Shown piece by piece: positions 1 to 8,685 of a stretch of 64,000 nt of DNA. Below the pieces are notes generated by a model. It made no database searches, had not been told where the DNA came from, and was given only the letters and a program-made list of their open reading frames with translations. The stretch is taken from positions 4,588,501 through 4,652,500 of the forward strand of contig NZ_CP107921.1 in NCBI RefSeq assembly GCF_036014215.1, read 5' to 3'. Source of the stretch: Streptomyces sp. NBC_00440. GTDB lineage: Bacteria > Actinomycetota > Actinomycetes > Streptomycetales > Streptomycetaceae. The position numbers were made by a program, and so were the translations under genes. Position 1 is the stretch's first letter; each line of letters opens with the position of its first letter.

Positions 1-498
1 GAGACCGAGGTCGACCCGATGACCGTCCTGGAGCGGCTGCGCGAGGCCGCCCAGTCCTTCGCGGGCAACCGTCCGGCCGACGAGGGCGACGGCGGCAGCT
101 CACTGGTCGAACTGGTCCAGACGCCCGCCCAGCGGGACATCCTCGGCCGGCTCACCGCGGTGATGTCGCTCCTCGAAGGGCACGCGGACTACGTGATGGA
201 CGGCGTCGGCCCCCAGGTGGTGCCGTCGGTCGACGACATCCGCGAGAAGTTCCAGAAGCGCAGGGCACAGGGTGCGGGCCGCCTCGACCAGGCCCTTCGC
301 AAGCTGCTCGGTCTTGACGCCAAACTCCGCCAGTACCGCGACGGCGAGCGCTTCGTACGGGCGGTGGTCGAAGAGGTCGGCATGGACGGCTTCAACCGCG
401 TCTGGACTTCGCCGAACACGCTGCCCACCAAGGCGGAGATCGCCAAACCGGCGGACTGGATCGCGCGGGTGCACGGTAAGGGCGACAAGGCGCTCTGA
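1..498 (+). CDS. C-terminal part of zinc-dependent metalloprotease-like protein (DUF2342 family), truncated by window edge
   Basis: The frame is open from base 1, so only the last 165 codons are present. The fragment contains the segment LEGHADYVMDG followed by a Lys/Arg-rich stretch and a conserved tail ending WIARVHGKGDKAL. This looks like the C-terminus of the actinobacterial DUF2342 family, annotated as zinc-dependent metalloprotease or coenzyme F420 biosynthesis-associated protein. Genes of this family commonly sit just upstream of tilS in Streptomyces, as here. The HExxH-type zinc motif would lie upstream of the window and cannot be checked. The physiological substrate is not known. Confidence 0.7.
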   Translation, partial: ETEVDPMTVLERLREAAQSFAGNRPADEGDGGSSLVELVQTPAQRDILGRLTAVMSLLEGHADYVMDGVGPQVVPSVDDIREKFQKRRAQGAGRLDQALRKLLGLDAKLRQYRDGERFVRAVVEEVGMDGFNRVWTSPNTLPTKAEIAKPADWIARVHGKGDKAL

Positions 499-668
499 CC
501 CGGCCCACGGCAGAAGTACGCCGTGGTAATCACCCATCCGAGGGACCGTCGGCGAGGAGTTGGCGTGCGATGCTCGGGTAACGGCCTGGTTCTGTCACCA
601 TCTATGCACTCTGTGTGACGCAGCCGTCCTCCGAGGCACCCCCCCAACTCCACCGAAGGGCACCGGAT

Positions 669-1793
669 ATGGGTCCCCATCCTGCGGTCGCAGCGATACG
701 CCTGGCGGTCCGCCGCGTACTCCACGACGTACTCAACGAACAGACGGCCATCGACCTCAGCGGTCGCACGGCCAGTGACGGAACCCCGGCCGGGCGCCCG
801 GCCCCCGGCGAAGGGCCCGGACACCCCGCGGCCCCGCACTCCCCGGGTGCGCGCCCCGGAGGCACCCCGTCCGAGCAGCACCGGCCACTGGTGCTGGTCG
901 CGTGCTCCGGTGGCGCCGACTCCATGGCGCTCGCATCGGCCCTGGCCTTCGAGGCCCGCAAACTCGACATCCGCGCAGGCGGCGTCACCATCGACCACGG
1001 TCTCCAGGACGGCTCGGACTCCCGCGCCGACGAAGTCGTCTCCCGGCTCAGGGGCCTCGGACTCGGCCCCGTGGAATCCGTCGCCGTGACGGTCGGCCGG
1101 GCCGGCGGGCCCGAGGCCGCCGCAAGGGACGCCCGGTACGCCGCGCTCGACGCCGTGGCGGAGCGCCACGGCGCCGCGGCCGTCCTCCTGGGCCACACCA
1201 GGGACGACCAGGCGGAGACCGTCCTCCTCGGCCTCGCACGGGGCTCCGGGATCCGCTCCCTGTCCGGTATGGCGGCCGTCTCGGGGGCGGCCGGCCGGTA
1301 CCGCAGGCCCTTCCTCCAGCTCGACCGCCAGACGGCCCGCAAGGCCTGTCTCGTCCAGCACCTCCCGGTCTGGGACGATCCGCACAACACGGACCCCTCG
1401 TACACCCGCTCCCGGCTGCGCCACGAAGGGCTGCCCGCCCTGGAGAAGTCACTCGGCAAAGGGGTCGTGGAGGCGCTGGCCCGCACCGCACGCCTCTCCC
1501 GCGACGACGCCGACGCCCTGGACGCCTGGGCGGCGAACGCCGAGGAGGCATCCAGGGACGAGGCAGGGCAGCTGGAGTGCGCCAAGCTCTACGCCCTGCC
1601 GCCCGCCGTCCGCAGCCGGGTGCTGCGCCGCTCCGCCATCGCCGCCGGCTCGCCCGCCGGATCCCTCTTCGCCCGCCACATCGAGGAGATCGACCGGCTG
1701 ATCACCGGCTGGCGCGGGCAGGGTGCCATCAACCTCCCGGGCCGCGTCGAGGCTCAGCGGCAGGGTGGCAGACTGGTTATCCGGCAAGGCTGA
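669..1793 (+). CDS. tilS: tRNA(Ile)-lysidine synthase TilS
   Basis: TilS attaches lysine to C34 of the CAU-anticodon tRNA-Ile using ATP, so the tRNA reads AUA and is charged with isoleucine. The PP-loop ATP-pyrophosphatase motif SGGADS is at residues 80-85, followed by [14 protein letters not shown], typical of TilS. The protein is 374 aa from this ATG. Residues about 31-70 form a Gly/Pro-rich linker between the N-terminal helix and the PP-loop domain that looks inserted. A GTG at 615 would add 18 residues without recognisable family sequence, so the ATG is preferred. It lies 40 nt upstream of hpt, the usual actinobacterial pairing. Confidence 0.93.
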   Translation: MGPHPAVAAIRLAVRRVLHDVLNEQTAIDLSGRTASDGTPAGRPAPGEGPGHPAAPHSPGARPGGTPSEQHRPLVLVACSGGADSMALASALAFEARKLDIRAGGVTIDHGLQDGSDSRADEVVSRLRGLGLGPVESVAVTVGRAGGPEAAARDARYAALDAVAERHGAAAVLLGHTRDDQAETVLLGLARGSGIRSLSGMAAVSGAAGRYRRPFLQLDRQTARKACLVQHLPVWDDPHNTDPSYTRSRLRHEGLPALEKSLGKGVVEALARTARLSRDDADALDAWAANAEEASRDEAGQLECAKLYALPPAVRSRVLRRSAIAAGSPAGSLFARHIEEIDRLITGWRGQGAINLPGRVEAQRQGGRLVIRQG

Positions 1794-1833
1794 CGCGAAG
1801 CTGCGCCGCAAGCCGAAGCACAAGCAACTGAAA

Positions 1834-2397
1834 GTGGCCCGGGTGAACGAGAAAGACATGGGCACCGACCTCGCGTCGGTGCTCATCACCAAGGAAGAGA
1901 TCGACGCCAAGCTCGCGGAGCTGGCCGCGAAGATCGACGCGGAGTACGCGGGCAAGGATCTGCTGCTCGTCGGTGTTCTCAAGGGCGCTGTGATGGTGAT
2001 GGCCGACCTGGCCCGTGCGCTGTCCACGTCGGTCACCATGGACTGGATGGCGGTGTCGTCGTACGGCGCCGGTACGCAGTCGTCGGGTGTCGTCCGGATC
2101 CTCAAGGACCTGGACACCGACATCAAGGGCAAGCACGTCCTGATCGTCGAGGACATCATCGACTCGGGTCTGACTCTCTCCTGGCTGCTGTCGAACCTCG
2201 GATCCCGCGAGCCCGCCTCGCTGGAGGTCTGCACGCTGCTCCGTAAGCCGGATGCCGCCAAGGTCTCCCTCGATGTGAAGTGGGCCGGGTTCGATATTCC
2301 GAATGAGTTCGTCGTCGGATACGGACTCGACTACGCGGAGAAGTACCGCAATCTCCCGTTTGTCGGCACGCTGGCTCCGCACGTGTACGGCGGCTGA
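1834..2397 (+). CDS. hpt: Hypoxanthine phosphoribosyltransferase
   Basis: The enzyme converts hypoxanthine or guanine plus PRPP to IMP or GMP in purine salvage. The PRPP-binding loop [14 protein letters not shown] is at about residues 102-115. The N-terminal core [16 protein letters not shown] and C-terminal [15 protein letters not shown] are typical of bacterial HPRT. The GTG chosen gives 187 aa, the usual length; GTG at 1843 or ATG at 1858 are alternatives because the ribosome-binding site is weak. It follows tilS closely and precedes ftsH, an arrangement also found in Firmicutes (tilS-hpt-ftsH). Confidence 0.95.
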   Translation: MARVNEKDMGTDLASVLITKEEIDAKLAELAAKIDAEYAGKDLLLVGVLKGAVMVMADLARALSTSVTMDWMAVSSYGAGTQSSGVVRILKDLDTDIKGKHVLIVEDIIDSGLTLSWLLSNLGSREPASLEVCTLLRKPDAAKVSLDVKWAGFDIPNEFVVGYGLDYAEKYRNLPFVGTLAPHVYGG

Positions 2398-2581
2398 CTC
2401 CCCGTCCGGCTCTGCCGGGCGACCCGCATTCAGCCGTGAGCCGAACGGGAACCCTCACCTATTTCCCGCCGTTGGAGCAGGGGAAGGCAGGTTCGTCGGC
2501 ACTCCCGTGAGGTCGCGGGCGGCAATGCTGGGGTACCGTCCGAAGAACACTCTTTACTCACAGCAGCATTTACCTACGGGC

Positions 2582-2614
2582 AGGAGGGACGGGGCGTAGT
2601 TCCGCCCCGTATGG
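2582..2614 (+). promoter_or_regulatory. ftsH ribosome-binding region with hairpin between Shine-Dalgarno and start codon
   Basis: A strong Shine-Dalgarno sequence AGGAGG (2582-2587) lies 27 nt before the ftsH ATG, too far for normal initiation. Between them is a perfect 8-bp inverted repeat, ACGGGGCG (2589-2596) and CGCCCCGT (2603-2610), with the 6-nt loop TAGTTC. If folded, only 5 unpaired nucleotides remain between AGGAGG and the ATG, which is a normal spacing. Hairpin-bridged sites of this sort are known from a few phage mRNAs. Its use here is inferred. Confidence 0.55.
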
Positions 2615-4657
2615 ATGGACGTGAAGCGATACTTCCGTGGGCCGGTCATGTGGATCGTGCTGGCCGTCCTCGCCGTGGTCGTGTTGATGCAGGTCGTCGG
2701 CTCGTCGGGCGGCTACAAGTCAGTGGACACCTCCAAGGTCGTCCAGGCGATCGACAAGAACCAGGTCGAGCAGGCCAAGGTCACGACTGGTGACGAGAAC
2801 GTCATCAAGATCGAGCTGAAGAACGGCCAGAAGCTGGGCGGCGAGTCGGGCGGCAAGTTCCAGGCGAACTACATCGGCGACGCACAGGGCACTGCCCTCG
2901 CCGCCAAGCTGCAGAGCAAGGTCGACAGCGGCGACATCGCGAAGGGCTACACGGTCTCGCCGTCGAAGCAGAACCCCTTCGTCGGGATCCTGCTCTCGCT
3001 GCTGCCCTTCGTACTCATCGTCGTGGTCTTCCTGTTTCTGATGAATCAGATGCAGGGCGGCGGCTCCAAGGTCATGCAGTTCGGCAAGTCAAAGGCCAAG
3101 CTGATCACCAAGGACACCCCCAAGACGACCTTCTCCGATGTGGCGGGGTCCGACGAGGCTGTCGAAGAGCTCCATGAGATCAAGGAGTTCCTGCAGGAGC
3201 CGGCGAAGTTCCAGGCCGTCGGCGCCAAGATCCCCAAGGGCGTCCTGCTGTACGGGCCGCCCGGAACGGGCAAGACGCTGCTCGCGCGCGCCGTCGCGGG
3301 CGAGGCCGGCGTGCCGTTCTACTCGATCTCAGGTTCCGACTTCGTCGAGATGTTCGTCGGTGTCGGTGCCTCCCGAGTGCGTGACCTCTTCGAGCAGGCC
3401 AAGGCGAACGCTCCGGCGATCGTCTTCGTCGACGAGATCGACGCCGTCGGCCGGCACCGCGGTGCGGGCCTCGGCGGTGGCCACGACGAGCGCGAGCAGA
3501 CGCTGAACCAGCTGCTCGTCGAGATGGACGGCTTCGACGTGAAGGGCGGGGTCATCCTGATCGCCGCCACCAACCGGCCGGACATCCTGGACCCGGCGCT
3601 GCTGCGTCCCGGCCGTTTCGACCGGCAGATCGCGGTCGACCGTCCGGACATGCAGGGCCGCCTTGAGATCCTCAAGGTTCACCAGAAGGGCAAGCCGGTC
3701 GCCCCGGACGTCGATCTGGGCGCCGTTGCCCGTCGTACGCCCGGCTTCACCGGTGCCGACCTGGCCAACGTGCTGAACGAAGCGGCGCTCCTCACGGCGC
3801 GCGGCAACCAGAAGCTCGTGGACAACGAGGCGCTGGACGAGGCGATCGACCGTGTCGTGGCGGGCCCGCAGAAGCGGACCCGGATCATGTCCGACAAGGA
3901 GAAGAAGATCACCGCGTACCACGAGGGCGGACACGCCCTGGTCGCGGCAGCTTCTCCCAACTCGGACCCGGTCCACAAGATCACGATCCTCTCCAGAGGC
4001 CGTGCTCTCGGCTACACGATGGTCCTGCCCGACGAGGACAAGTACTCGACCACGCGCAACGAAATGCTCGACCAGCTGGCTTACATGCTGGGCGGGCGCG
4101 CGGCCGAGGAGCTCGTTTTCCACGACCCGACCACGGGCGCGGCGAACGACATCGAGAAGGCCACGGCCACCGCTCGCGCGATGGTCACGCAGTACGGCAT
4201 GACCGAGCGCCTGGGCGCGATCAAGTTCGGTGGCGACAACACCGAGCCGTTCGTCGGCCGGGAGATGGGTCATCAGCGCGACTACTCGGAAGAGGTCGCG
4301 GCGCTGGTCGACGAAGAGGTCAAGAAGCTCATCGAGACCGCGCACAACGAGGCCTGGGAGATCCTCGTCGAGAACCGCGACGTTCTCGACAACCTGGTCC
4401 TCCAGCTCCTGGAGAAGGAGACGCTGAACAAGGAGCAGATCGCTGAGGTCTTCTCCGGCATTGTGAAGCGTCCGGCCCGCCCCGCGTGGACCGGCTCCAA
4501 CCGGCGTACGCCCTCGACGCGCCCGCCGGTGCTCTCCCCGAGGGAGCTGGCGCTCACCAACGGCGCCGTTGGTGCGGTCACCGCGGGTGCCAACGGCACG
4601 ACCCCCTCGGAAGGCGGCGGCATCGAGGCCGTCCCCGAGGACCGGCCGGAGAGCTGA
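2615..4657 (+). CDS. ftsH: ATP-dependent zinc metalloprotease FtsH
   Basis: FtsH is a hexameric inner-membrane AAA+ protease that degrades misfolded membrane proteins and some regulators. The 680-aa protein has a transmembrane segment at about residues 10-27, an extracytoplasmic stretch, a second segment at about 123-146, Walker A GPPGTGKT near 214-221, Walker B VFVDEID, the AAA second region of homology ([17 protein letters not shown]) and the zinc-binding HEGGH at 436-440. The start [13 protein letters not shown] matches the family. The C-terminal 60 residues are a low-complexity tail. It is followed by a strong terminator, separating it from folE. Confidence 0.97.
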   Translation: MDVKRYFRGPVMWIVLAVLAVVVLMQVVGSSGGYKSVDTSKVVQAIDKNQVEQAKVTTGDENVIKIELKNGQKLGGESGGKFQANYIGDAQGTALAAKLQSKVDSGDIAKGYTVSPSKQNPFVGILLSLLPFVLIVVVFLFLMNQMQGGGSKVMQFGKSKAKLITKDTPKTTFSDVAGSDEAVEELHEIKEFLQEPAKFQAVGAKIPKGVLLYGPPGTGKTLLARAVAGEAGVPFYSISGSDFVEMFVGVGASRVRDLFEQAKANAPAIVFVDEIDAVGRHRGAGLGGGHDEREQTLNQLLVEMDGFDVKGGVILIAATNRPDILDPALLRPGRFDRQIAVDRPDMQGRLEILKVHQKGKPVAPDVDLGAVARRTPGFTGADLANVLNEAALLTARGNQKLVDNEALDEAIDRVVAGPQKRTRIMSDKEKKITAYHEGGHALVAAASPNSDPVHKITILSRGRALGYTMVLPDEDKYSTTRNEMLDQLAYMLGGRAAEELVFHDPTTGAANDIEKATATARAMVTQYGMTERLGAIKFGGDNTEPFVGREMGHQRDYSEEVAALVDEEVKKLIETAHNEAWEILVENRDVLDNLVLQLLEKETLNKEQIAEVFSGIVKRPARPAWTGSNRRTPSTRPPVLSPRELALTNGAVGAVTAGANGTTPSEGGGIEAVPEDRPES

Positions 4658-4697
4658 CCCGGAGCCCTTCCCTACCGGGCAGGCCCCGGAATGTATG

Positions 4698-4737
4698 CCG
4701 CGTCCCCCAGGTTCTAGCCTGGGGGACGCGGCGTTTT
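4698..4737 (+). terminator. Rho-independent terminator after ftsH
   Basis: A perfect 14-bp stem (CCGCGTCCCCCAGG at 4698-4711 and its complement at 4718-4731) with loop TTCTAG is followed by CGTTTTT. It lies between ftsH and the folE ribosome-binding site. Confidence 0.9.
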
Positions 4738-4764
4738 TCTTGGAGAACGAGGAACGAGGAACAG

Positions 4765-5370
4765 ATGACCGACCCGATAACGCTGGACGGCGCGAGCCAG
4801 ATCCGCGAGTTCGACGAGAAGCGGGCCGAGGACGCCGTACGGGAGCTGCTCATCGCCGTCGGGGAGGACCCGGACCGAGAGGGGCTGCTGGAGACACCGG
4901 CCCGGGTGGCGCGCGCGTACAAGGAGATCTTCGCCGGTCTGCGGCAGAAGCCCGAGGACGTACTGACGACGACGTTCGACCTCGGCCACGACGAGATGGT
5001 CCTGGTCAAGGACATCGAGGTGCAGAGCCACTGCGAGCACCACCTCGTGCCGTTCACCGGGGTCGCCCACGTCGGCTACATCCCGTCATCCGACGGGAAG
5101 ATCACCGGCCTGTCGAAACTCGCCCGGCTCGTCGACGTCTTCGCCCGGCGCCCCCAGGTCCAGGAGCGGCTGACCACGCAGGTCGCGGAGTCGCTGATGG
5201 ACATACTGGAGCCGCGCGGGGTGATCGTGGTCATCGAGTGCGAGCACATGTGCATGACGATGCGCGGGGTCCGGAAGCCGGGGGCGAAGACGATCACATC
5301 GGCGGTCCGCGGCCAGCTGCGCGACGCGGCGACCCGCGCCGAAGCGATGAGCCTGATCATGGCCCGCTGA
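4765..5370 (+). CDS. folE: GTP cyclohydrolase I
   Basis: FolE converts GTP to 7,8-dihydroneopterin triphosphate, the first step of folate synthesis. The 201-aa protein carries the zinc-site motif CEHH (C90, H93) and the second cysteine cluster [11 protein letters not shown] (C159-C163), with the GTP-binding [21 protein letters not shown] block. The start is an ATG preceded by a purine-rich GAGGAACAG-type site. It runs toward the leftward folate operon and is separated from ftsH by a terminator, so it is probably transcribed alone. Confidence 0.96.
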   Translation: MTDPITLDGASQIREFDEKRAEDAVRELLIAVGEDPDREGLLETPARVARAYKEIFAGLRQKPEDVLTTTFDLGHDEMVLVKDIEVQSHCEHHLVPFTGVAHVGYIPSSDGKITGLSKLARLVDVFARRPQVQERLTTQVAESLMDILEPRGVIVVIECEHMCMTMRGVRKPGAKTITSAVRGQLRDAATRAEAMSLIMAR

Positions 5371-5448
5371 GCCGTGGAGCCCGACGAGCGGTAAGGCCTG
5401 GTGAGCCGGAGCAGATCCCTGGTTCGGGCGGCTCGGCCGCGCCCCGGG

Positions 5449-5931
5449 TCAGACGGCTGCGTCCCGGCCGTTGTGGTCATCGTCGTCCGGGAGCTTGCAC
5501 ACCCGCTCCAGGAAGAACGCAGCCGCGACCACCGCGACCCCCGCCACCAGTGAGAAGCCGGCATAGATGGCCTGGTCCCGGCGGGCCGGGTCGTCAAGGT
5601 GGCTGAGCAGATAGACGCCCGTGCCGCCGTACATCCCGCAGACCAGCGACGCCACCAGCGCACTGGCCTGCGCGAAGACCACCGCGCGGGCCGCCATCAG
5701 CGGGTCCACGCCCTTCGCGCCGGGCCGGCGCTCCCGCTGGGCCCGCAGCCGGGCACGGAGCGAGAGCGCCGTGGCGAGCAGCACCACCGCGATGGCGCCC
5801 AGCACGATGGGCGCGGCGAGCGGCACGCTCGGCAGGGTGCCCACCGAGTTCCAGAGCCGCGCGCCCGCCCAGGAGAGCACTCCGGCGACGACGAACAGGC
5901 CGGCCAGTACCCCGAGCCGTAGTTGCTTCAC
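5449..5931 (-). CDS. DUF3180 family four-helix membrane protein
   Basis: The 160-aa protein has four hydrophobic segments (about residues 7-25, 38-58, 84-104 and 123-142) and a basic cytoplasmic loop rich in Arg after the second. Sequence and location match the actinobacterial DUF3180 family, which is found next to folK in many Streptomyces genomes. It is the last gene of the leftward fol operon, about 100 nt after folK. No function has been established; a link to folate or pterin handling is suggested only by position. Confidence 0.8.
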   Translation of the reverse strand: MKQLRLGVLAGLFVVAGVLSWAGARLWNSVGTLPSVPLAAPIVLGAIAVVLLATALSLRARLRAQRERRPGAKGVDPLMAARAVVFAQASALVASLVCGMYGGTGVYLLSHLDDPARRDQAIYAGFSLVAGVAVVAAAFFLERVCKLPDDDDHNGRDAAV

Positions 5932-6031
5932 GTGATTCTGCTCTTCACTCTGCTGTTCCTTGTCTGCCCTGCCCGTGGGCCCGTCCCTCTGCCGCGCCGG
6001 ACACCCGGAGCGATCCCCCAGAGGCTAACGG

Positions 6032-6643
6032 CTACTCGGGCAGGCAGAGTTCCAGATCGGCGCGGGGCAGCACACCTTCGCTGCCGACCGCCGCCAGCAG
6101 TTCGGCGACCGGACCGCGGCCCGGCACCTCGGCCGCCGGATCCACGTCGTGCCACGGCACCAGGACGAAGGCCCGCTGGTGCGCGCGGGGGTGCGGGAGC
6201 GTCAGCACCGGGTCGTCGGAGACCACGTCCGCGTACGACAGGATGTCCACGTCGATGGTGCGGGGGCCCCAGCGCTCGTCGCGCACCCGGTCGAAGGCCT
6301 CCTCGATGGCCTGGCCGCGCTCCAGGAGCGAGTCGGGGGGCAGCGTCGTCTTCACGACGACCACCGCGTTGAAGTACGAGGGCTGCGAGCCGGGGTCGAC
6401 GCCCCAGGGCTCCGTCTCGTACACCGGGGAGACAGCCTTGACCCGCAGACCCGGGGTGTCCTCCAGGGCGTCGATGGCGCCCTGGAGGGTCTCCAGGCGG
6501 TTGCCGAGGTTGGCGCCGAGGGAGATCACGGCCCGTTTCGGATTGGACAGCGTCACATCGGCCGCATCGACCTGGGCGACCACGGAGGCCGGTACCGGCT
6601 GTACGGTCGGGTCGCTCTGCGGCTCGCTGGGATACACGGTCAT
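6032..6643 (-). CDS. folK: 2-amino-4-hydroxy-6-hydroxymethyldihydropteridine diphosphokinase
   Basis: FolK transfers pyrophosphate from ATP to 6-hydroxymethyl-dihydropterin to give the substrate of FolP. Hallmarks in the 203-aa protein are SLGANLGNR, the VSPVYETEPWG segment and the HPPK signature RWGPRTIDVDIL followed by LPHPRAHQRAFVL. About 38 N-terminal residues precede the catalytic domain and look like a non-conserved extension. Its ATG overlaps the folB stop codon (ATGA), indicating translational coupling. Confidence 0.95.
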   Translation of the reverse strand: MTVYPSEPQSDPTVQPVPASVVAQVDAADVTLSNPKRAVISLGANLGNRLETLQGAIDALEDTPGLRVKAVSPVYETEPWGVDPGSQPSYFNAVVVVKTTLPPDSLLERGQAIEEAFDRVRDERWGPRTIDVDILSYADVVSDDPVLTLPHPRAHQRAFVLVPWHDVDPAAEVPGRGPVAELLAAVGSEGVLPRADLELCLPE

Positions 6644-6999
6644 ACTCGGCTCCGGATGATGGTGATGGTCACGTCGTCGAAGGGGACGGTGATCGGGGCA
6701 TCCGGCTTGTGCACGATCACCTCGACCTCCTCGACGCCTTCGTGCTTGAGGCACTGCTGGGCGATCCGCTCCGCCAGGGTCTCGATCAGATCGACCGGTT
6801 CACCCCGGACGACGTCGACGACCTCCTCCGCCACCACCCCGTAGTGCACGGTCTTCGTCAGGTCGTCGTCAGCCGCCGCGGGCCGGGTGTCGAGGCCGAG
6901 CACCAGATCCACGATGAAGGTCTGGCCCTCCGCGCGTTCCTTCGGGAAGACGCCATGGTTCCCACGGGCCTTGAGGCCGCGCAGCGCGACACGATCCAC
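6640..6999 (-). CDS. folB: Dihydroneopterin aldolase
   Basis: FolB cleaves 7,8-dihydroneopterin to 6-hydroxymethyl-dihydropterin and glycolaldehyde. The 119-aa protein starts VDRVALRGLKARGNHGVFPKE and contains the conserved TVHYGVVAEEV and LIETLAERIAQ segments of the family. The GTG start is chosen because AGGAGTGA lies at the right distance upstream; starts further upstream add non-family sequence. The stop overlaps the folK ATG. Confidence 0.94.
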   Translation of the reverse strand: MDRVALRGLKARGNHGVFPKERAEGQTFIVDLVLGLDTRPAAADDDLTKTVHYGVVAEEVVDVVRGEPVDLIETLAERIAQQCLKHEGVEEVEVIVHKPDAPITVPFDDVTITIIRSRV

Positions 7000-7188
7000 G
7001 CGAATCACTCCTGCTGTTCGTCGGTAGGCGGGCCGGCGCCGAATGCGGTCGGCGCGGCCCACATATTCGAATCTACCTGCGGCTACCGACAGCACCCCGC
7101 CACGGGGGCTGTGGTCATGGTTCCGGGTGGGTGATATTCGCCCCTACCCCCGACTGCGGGAATGAACCCTGCGGAGGGCACAACCCAC

Positions 7189-7659
7189 TCAGGCGGGTGC
7201 CTCGTCGCCCTCGGACGTACCCTCGCCACCTTCGCCCTCGCCCGTATCGGCGAGCACGGGCGAGCCGTGGTGGGACCAGAGCTTCCAGCCGTCGGGCGTC
7301 CTGCGAAAGGTGTTGGTGGCGACCACGAGCTGTCCGACCAGCGGGCCCAGCTCACCGGCCTCCTCGGCCGGACCGCCGCTGAGGATGTTCTCGGTGCAGG
7401 TGACCAGGGCGGTGTCGTCGGCGACGTTGACCACCACATCGGTCAGGAAGAACTGGATGTACTCGGTGTTCGCCATGATCAGCGCGTACGACCTGAGCAC
7501 GTCACCGCGCCCCGAGAGCACCGGCCAGCCCGGGTGGACGCAGGAGATCTCGTCCTCCAGCCAGAGCGTGGAAAGGACGTCGAAGTCGCCCCGCTCCATC
7601 GTCTCGTAGAAGGCCGTGTTGGCGAGCTCGACCTCTTCCACGTCGGTGGCCGCCGTCAT
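7189..7659 (-). CDS. Nuclear transport factor 2 (SnoaL-like) family protein
   Basis: The 156-aa protein has the NTF2-like pattern: N-terminal helix (VELANTAFYETMERGDFDVLSTLW), DEISCVHPGWPVLSGRGDVLRSY and a C-terminal beta sheet ending TFRRTPDGWKLWSHHGSPV. The last 20 residues are acidic and Gly-rich. Its ATG overlaps the stop codon of folP (ATGA), so it is co-translated with folate genes. NTF2-like domains form small-molecule pockets or act as enzymes; nothing in the sequence says which. A role linked to pterin chemistry is an inference from operon position only. Confidence 0.8.
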   Translation of the reverse strand: MTAATDVEEVELANTAFYETMERGDFDVLSTLWLEDEISCVHPGWPVLSGRGDVLRSYALIMANTEYIQFFLTDVVVNVADDTALVTCTENILSGGPAEEAGELGPLVGQLVVATNTFRRTPDGWKLWSHHGSPVLADTGEGEGGEGTSEGDEAPA

Positions 7660-8516
7660 GCGGCACCCTCGATGGCGCGGGCCACGCGGACCGCGTCGGC
7701 CGTGGCCCGTACCTCATGGACCCGGACGGCCCAGGCACCGGCGTGAGCGGCGAGCGCGGAGACCGCGGCGGTGGCGGCGTCCCGCTCGCGGGCGGGCGGC
7801 GGGGCCGCGCCCTCCCGGGCCAGTACCCGGCCGAGGAAACGTTTGCGGGAGGCGGCGACCAGCAGCGGGTGGCCGAGCGCGCGGAGCTCCGCCAGGTGGG
7901 CCACGAGCGCCAGGTCGTGCTCGGCGTCCTTGGCGAAGCCGAGGCCGGGGTCGACCACGATCCTCTCGGGTGCGATGCCTCCGGCGACCGCCGCGTCCAC
8001 CCGGGCGCGCACCTCGGCGACGACCTCGGCGACCACGTCCGCGTAGACGGCGCGTCCGGCCATCGACTCGCTGAACCCGCGCCAGTGCATCACCACGAAC
8101 GGCGCTCCGGCCGCGGCGACCACCGGGACCATGGCGGGGTCGGCGAGCCCGCCGCTGACGTCGTTGACCAGGACGGCACCGGCCTCGACCGCCTGCTCGG
8201 CGACGGCGGCGCGCATGGTGTCGACGGAGACGGTGACGCCCTCGGAGACCAGCCCCCGTACGACCGGGACGACCCGGCGCAGCTCTTCACCGGCGTCGAC
8301 ACGGCTGGCGCCCGGGCGGGTGGACTCACCGCCCACGTCGACCAGGTCGGCGCCCTGCGCCACCAGGTCGAGGCCGTGCTTGACGGCGGCGTTGGTGTCG
8401 AACCAGCGACCGCCGTCGGAGAAGGAGTCGGGCGTCACATTGACGACACCCATGACCGCGCAGCGGTCCCACTCCGGCAGCCCTGCCACCCGGCCCCGCC
8501 CGTGCAACGTACTCAT
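7656..8516 (-). CDS. folP: Dihydropteroate synthase
   Basis: FolP condenses 6-hydroxymethyl-dihydropterin pyrophosphate with p-aminobenzoate to dihydropteroate and is the sulfonamide target. The TIM-barrel signatures are present: GVVNVTPDSFSDGG (near residue 24) and DVGGESTRPGA, then ASRKRFLG near the end. Length is 286 aa, normal for the family. It is the first gene of the leftward fol operon. A -10-like TAGGCT lies 6 nt before the ATG, so the transcript may be leaderless, although the GGGGG in the gap could also act as a ribosome-binding site. Confidence 0.95.
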   Translation of the reverse strand: MSTLHGRGRVAGLPEWDRCAVMGVVNVTPDSFSDGGRWFDTNAAVKHGLDLVAQGADLVDVGGESTRPGASRVDAGEELRRVVPVVRGLVSEGVTVSVDTMRAAVAEQAVEAGAVLVNDVSGGLADPAMVPVVAAAGAPFVVMHWRGFSESMAGRAVYADVVAEVVAEVRARVDAAVAGGIAPERIVVDPGLGFAKDAEHDLALVAHLAELRALGHPLLVAASRKRFLGRVLAREGAAPPPARERDAATAAVSALAAHAGAWAVRVHEVRATADAVRVARAIEGAA

Positions 8517-8685
8517 ACCCCCAGCCTAGGGCCTTTTTTGCGGCTCAGATCTGGCCTGGACGCCGGATGCCGTACGGGCGGGGAGGCGGACTGCGGGACC
8601 GGGGCGGGGCCGGGGCGAGGCGGTGGGCCGGGCCGCGTGCCTCCGGGCGGGTGATCGCGGGGGTGGCCGCGGGCCCCGGGCCGCG

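Noticed and set aside
2611..2793. ATG four bases upstream of the ftsH start, opening a 60-codon frame
   Set aside because: The product has no family features and the frame conflicts with ftsH; the conserved MDVKRYFRG start at 2615 is clear.
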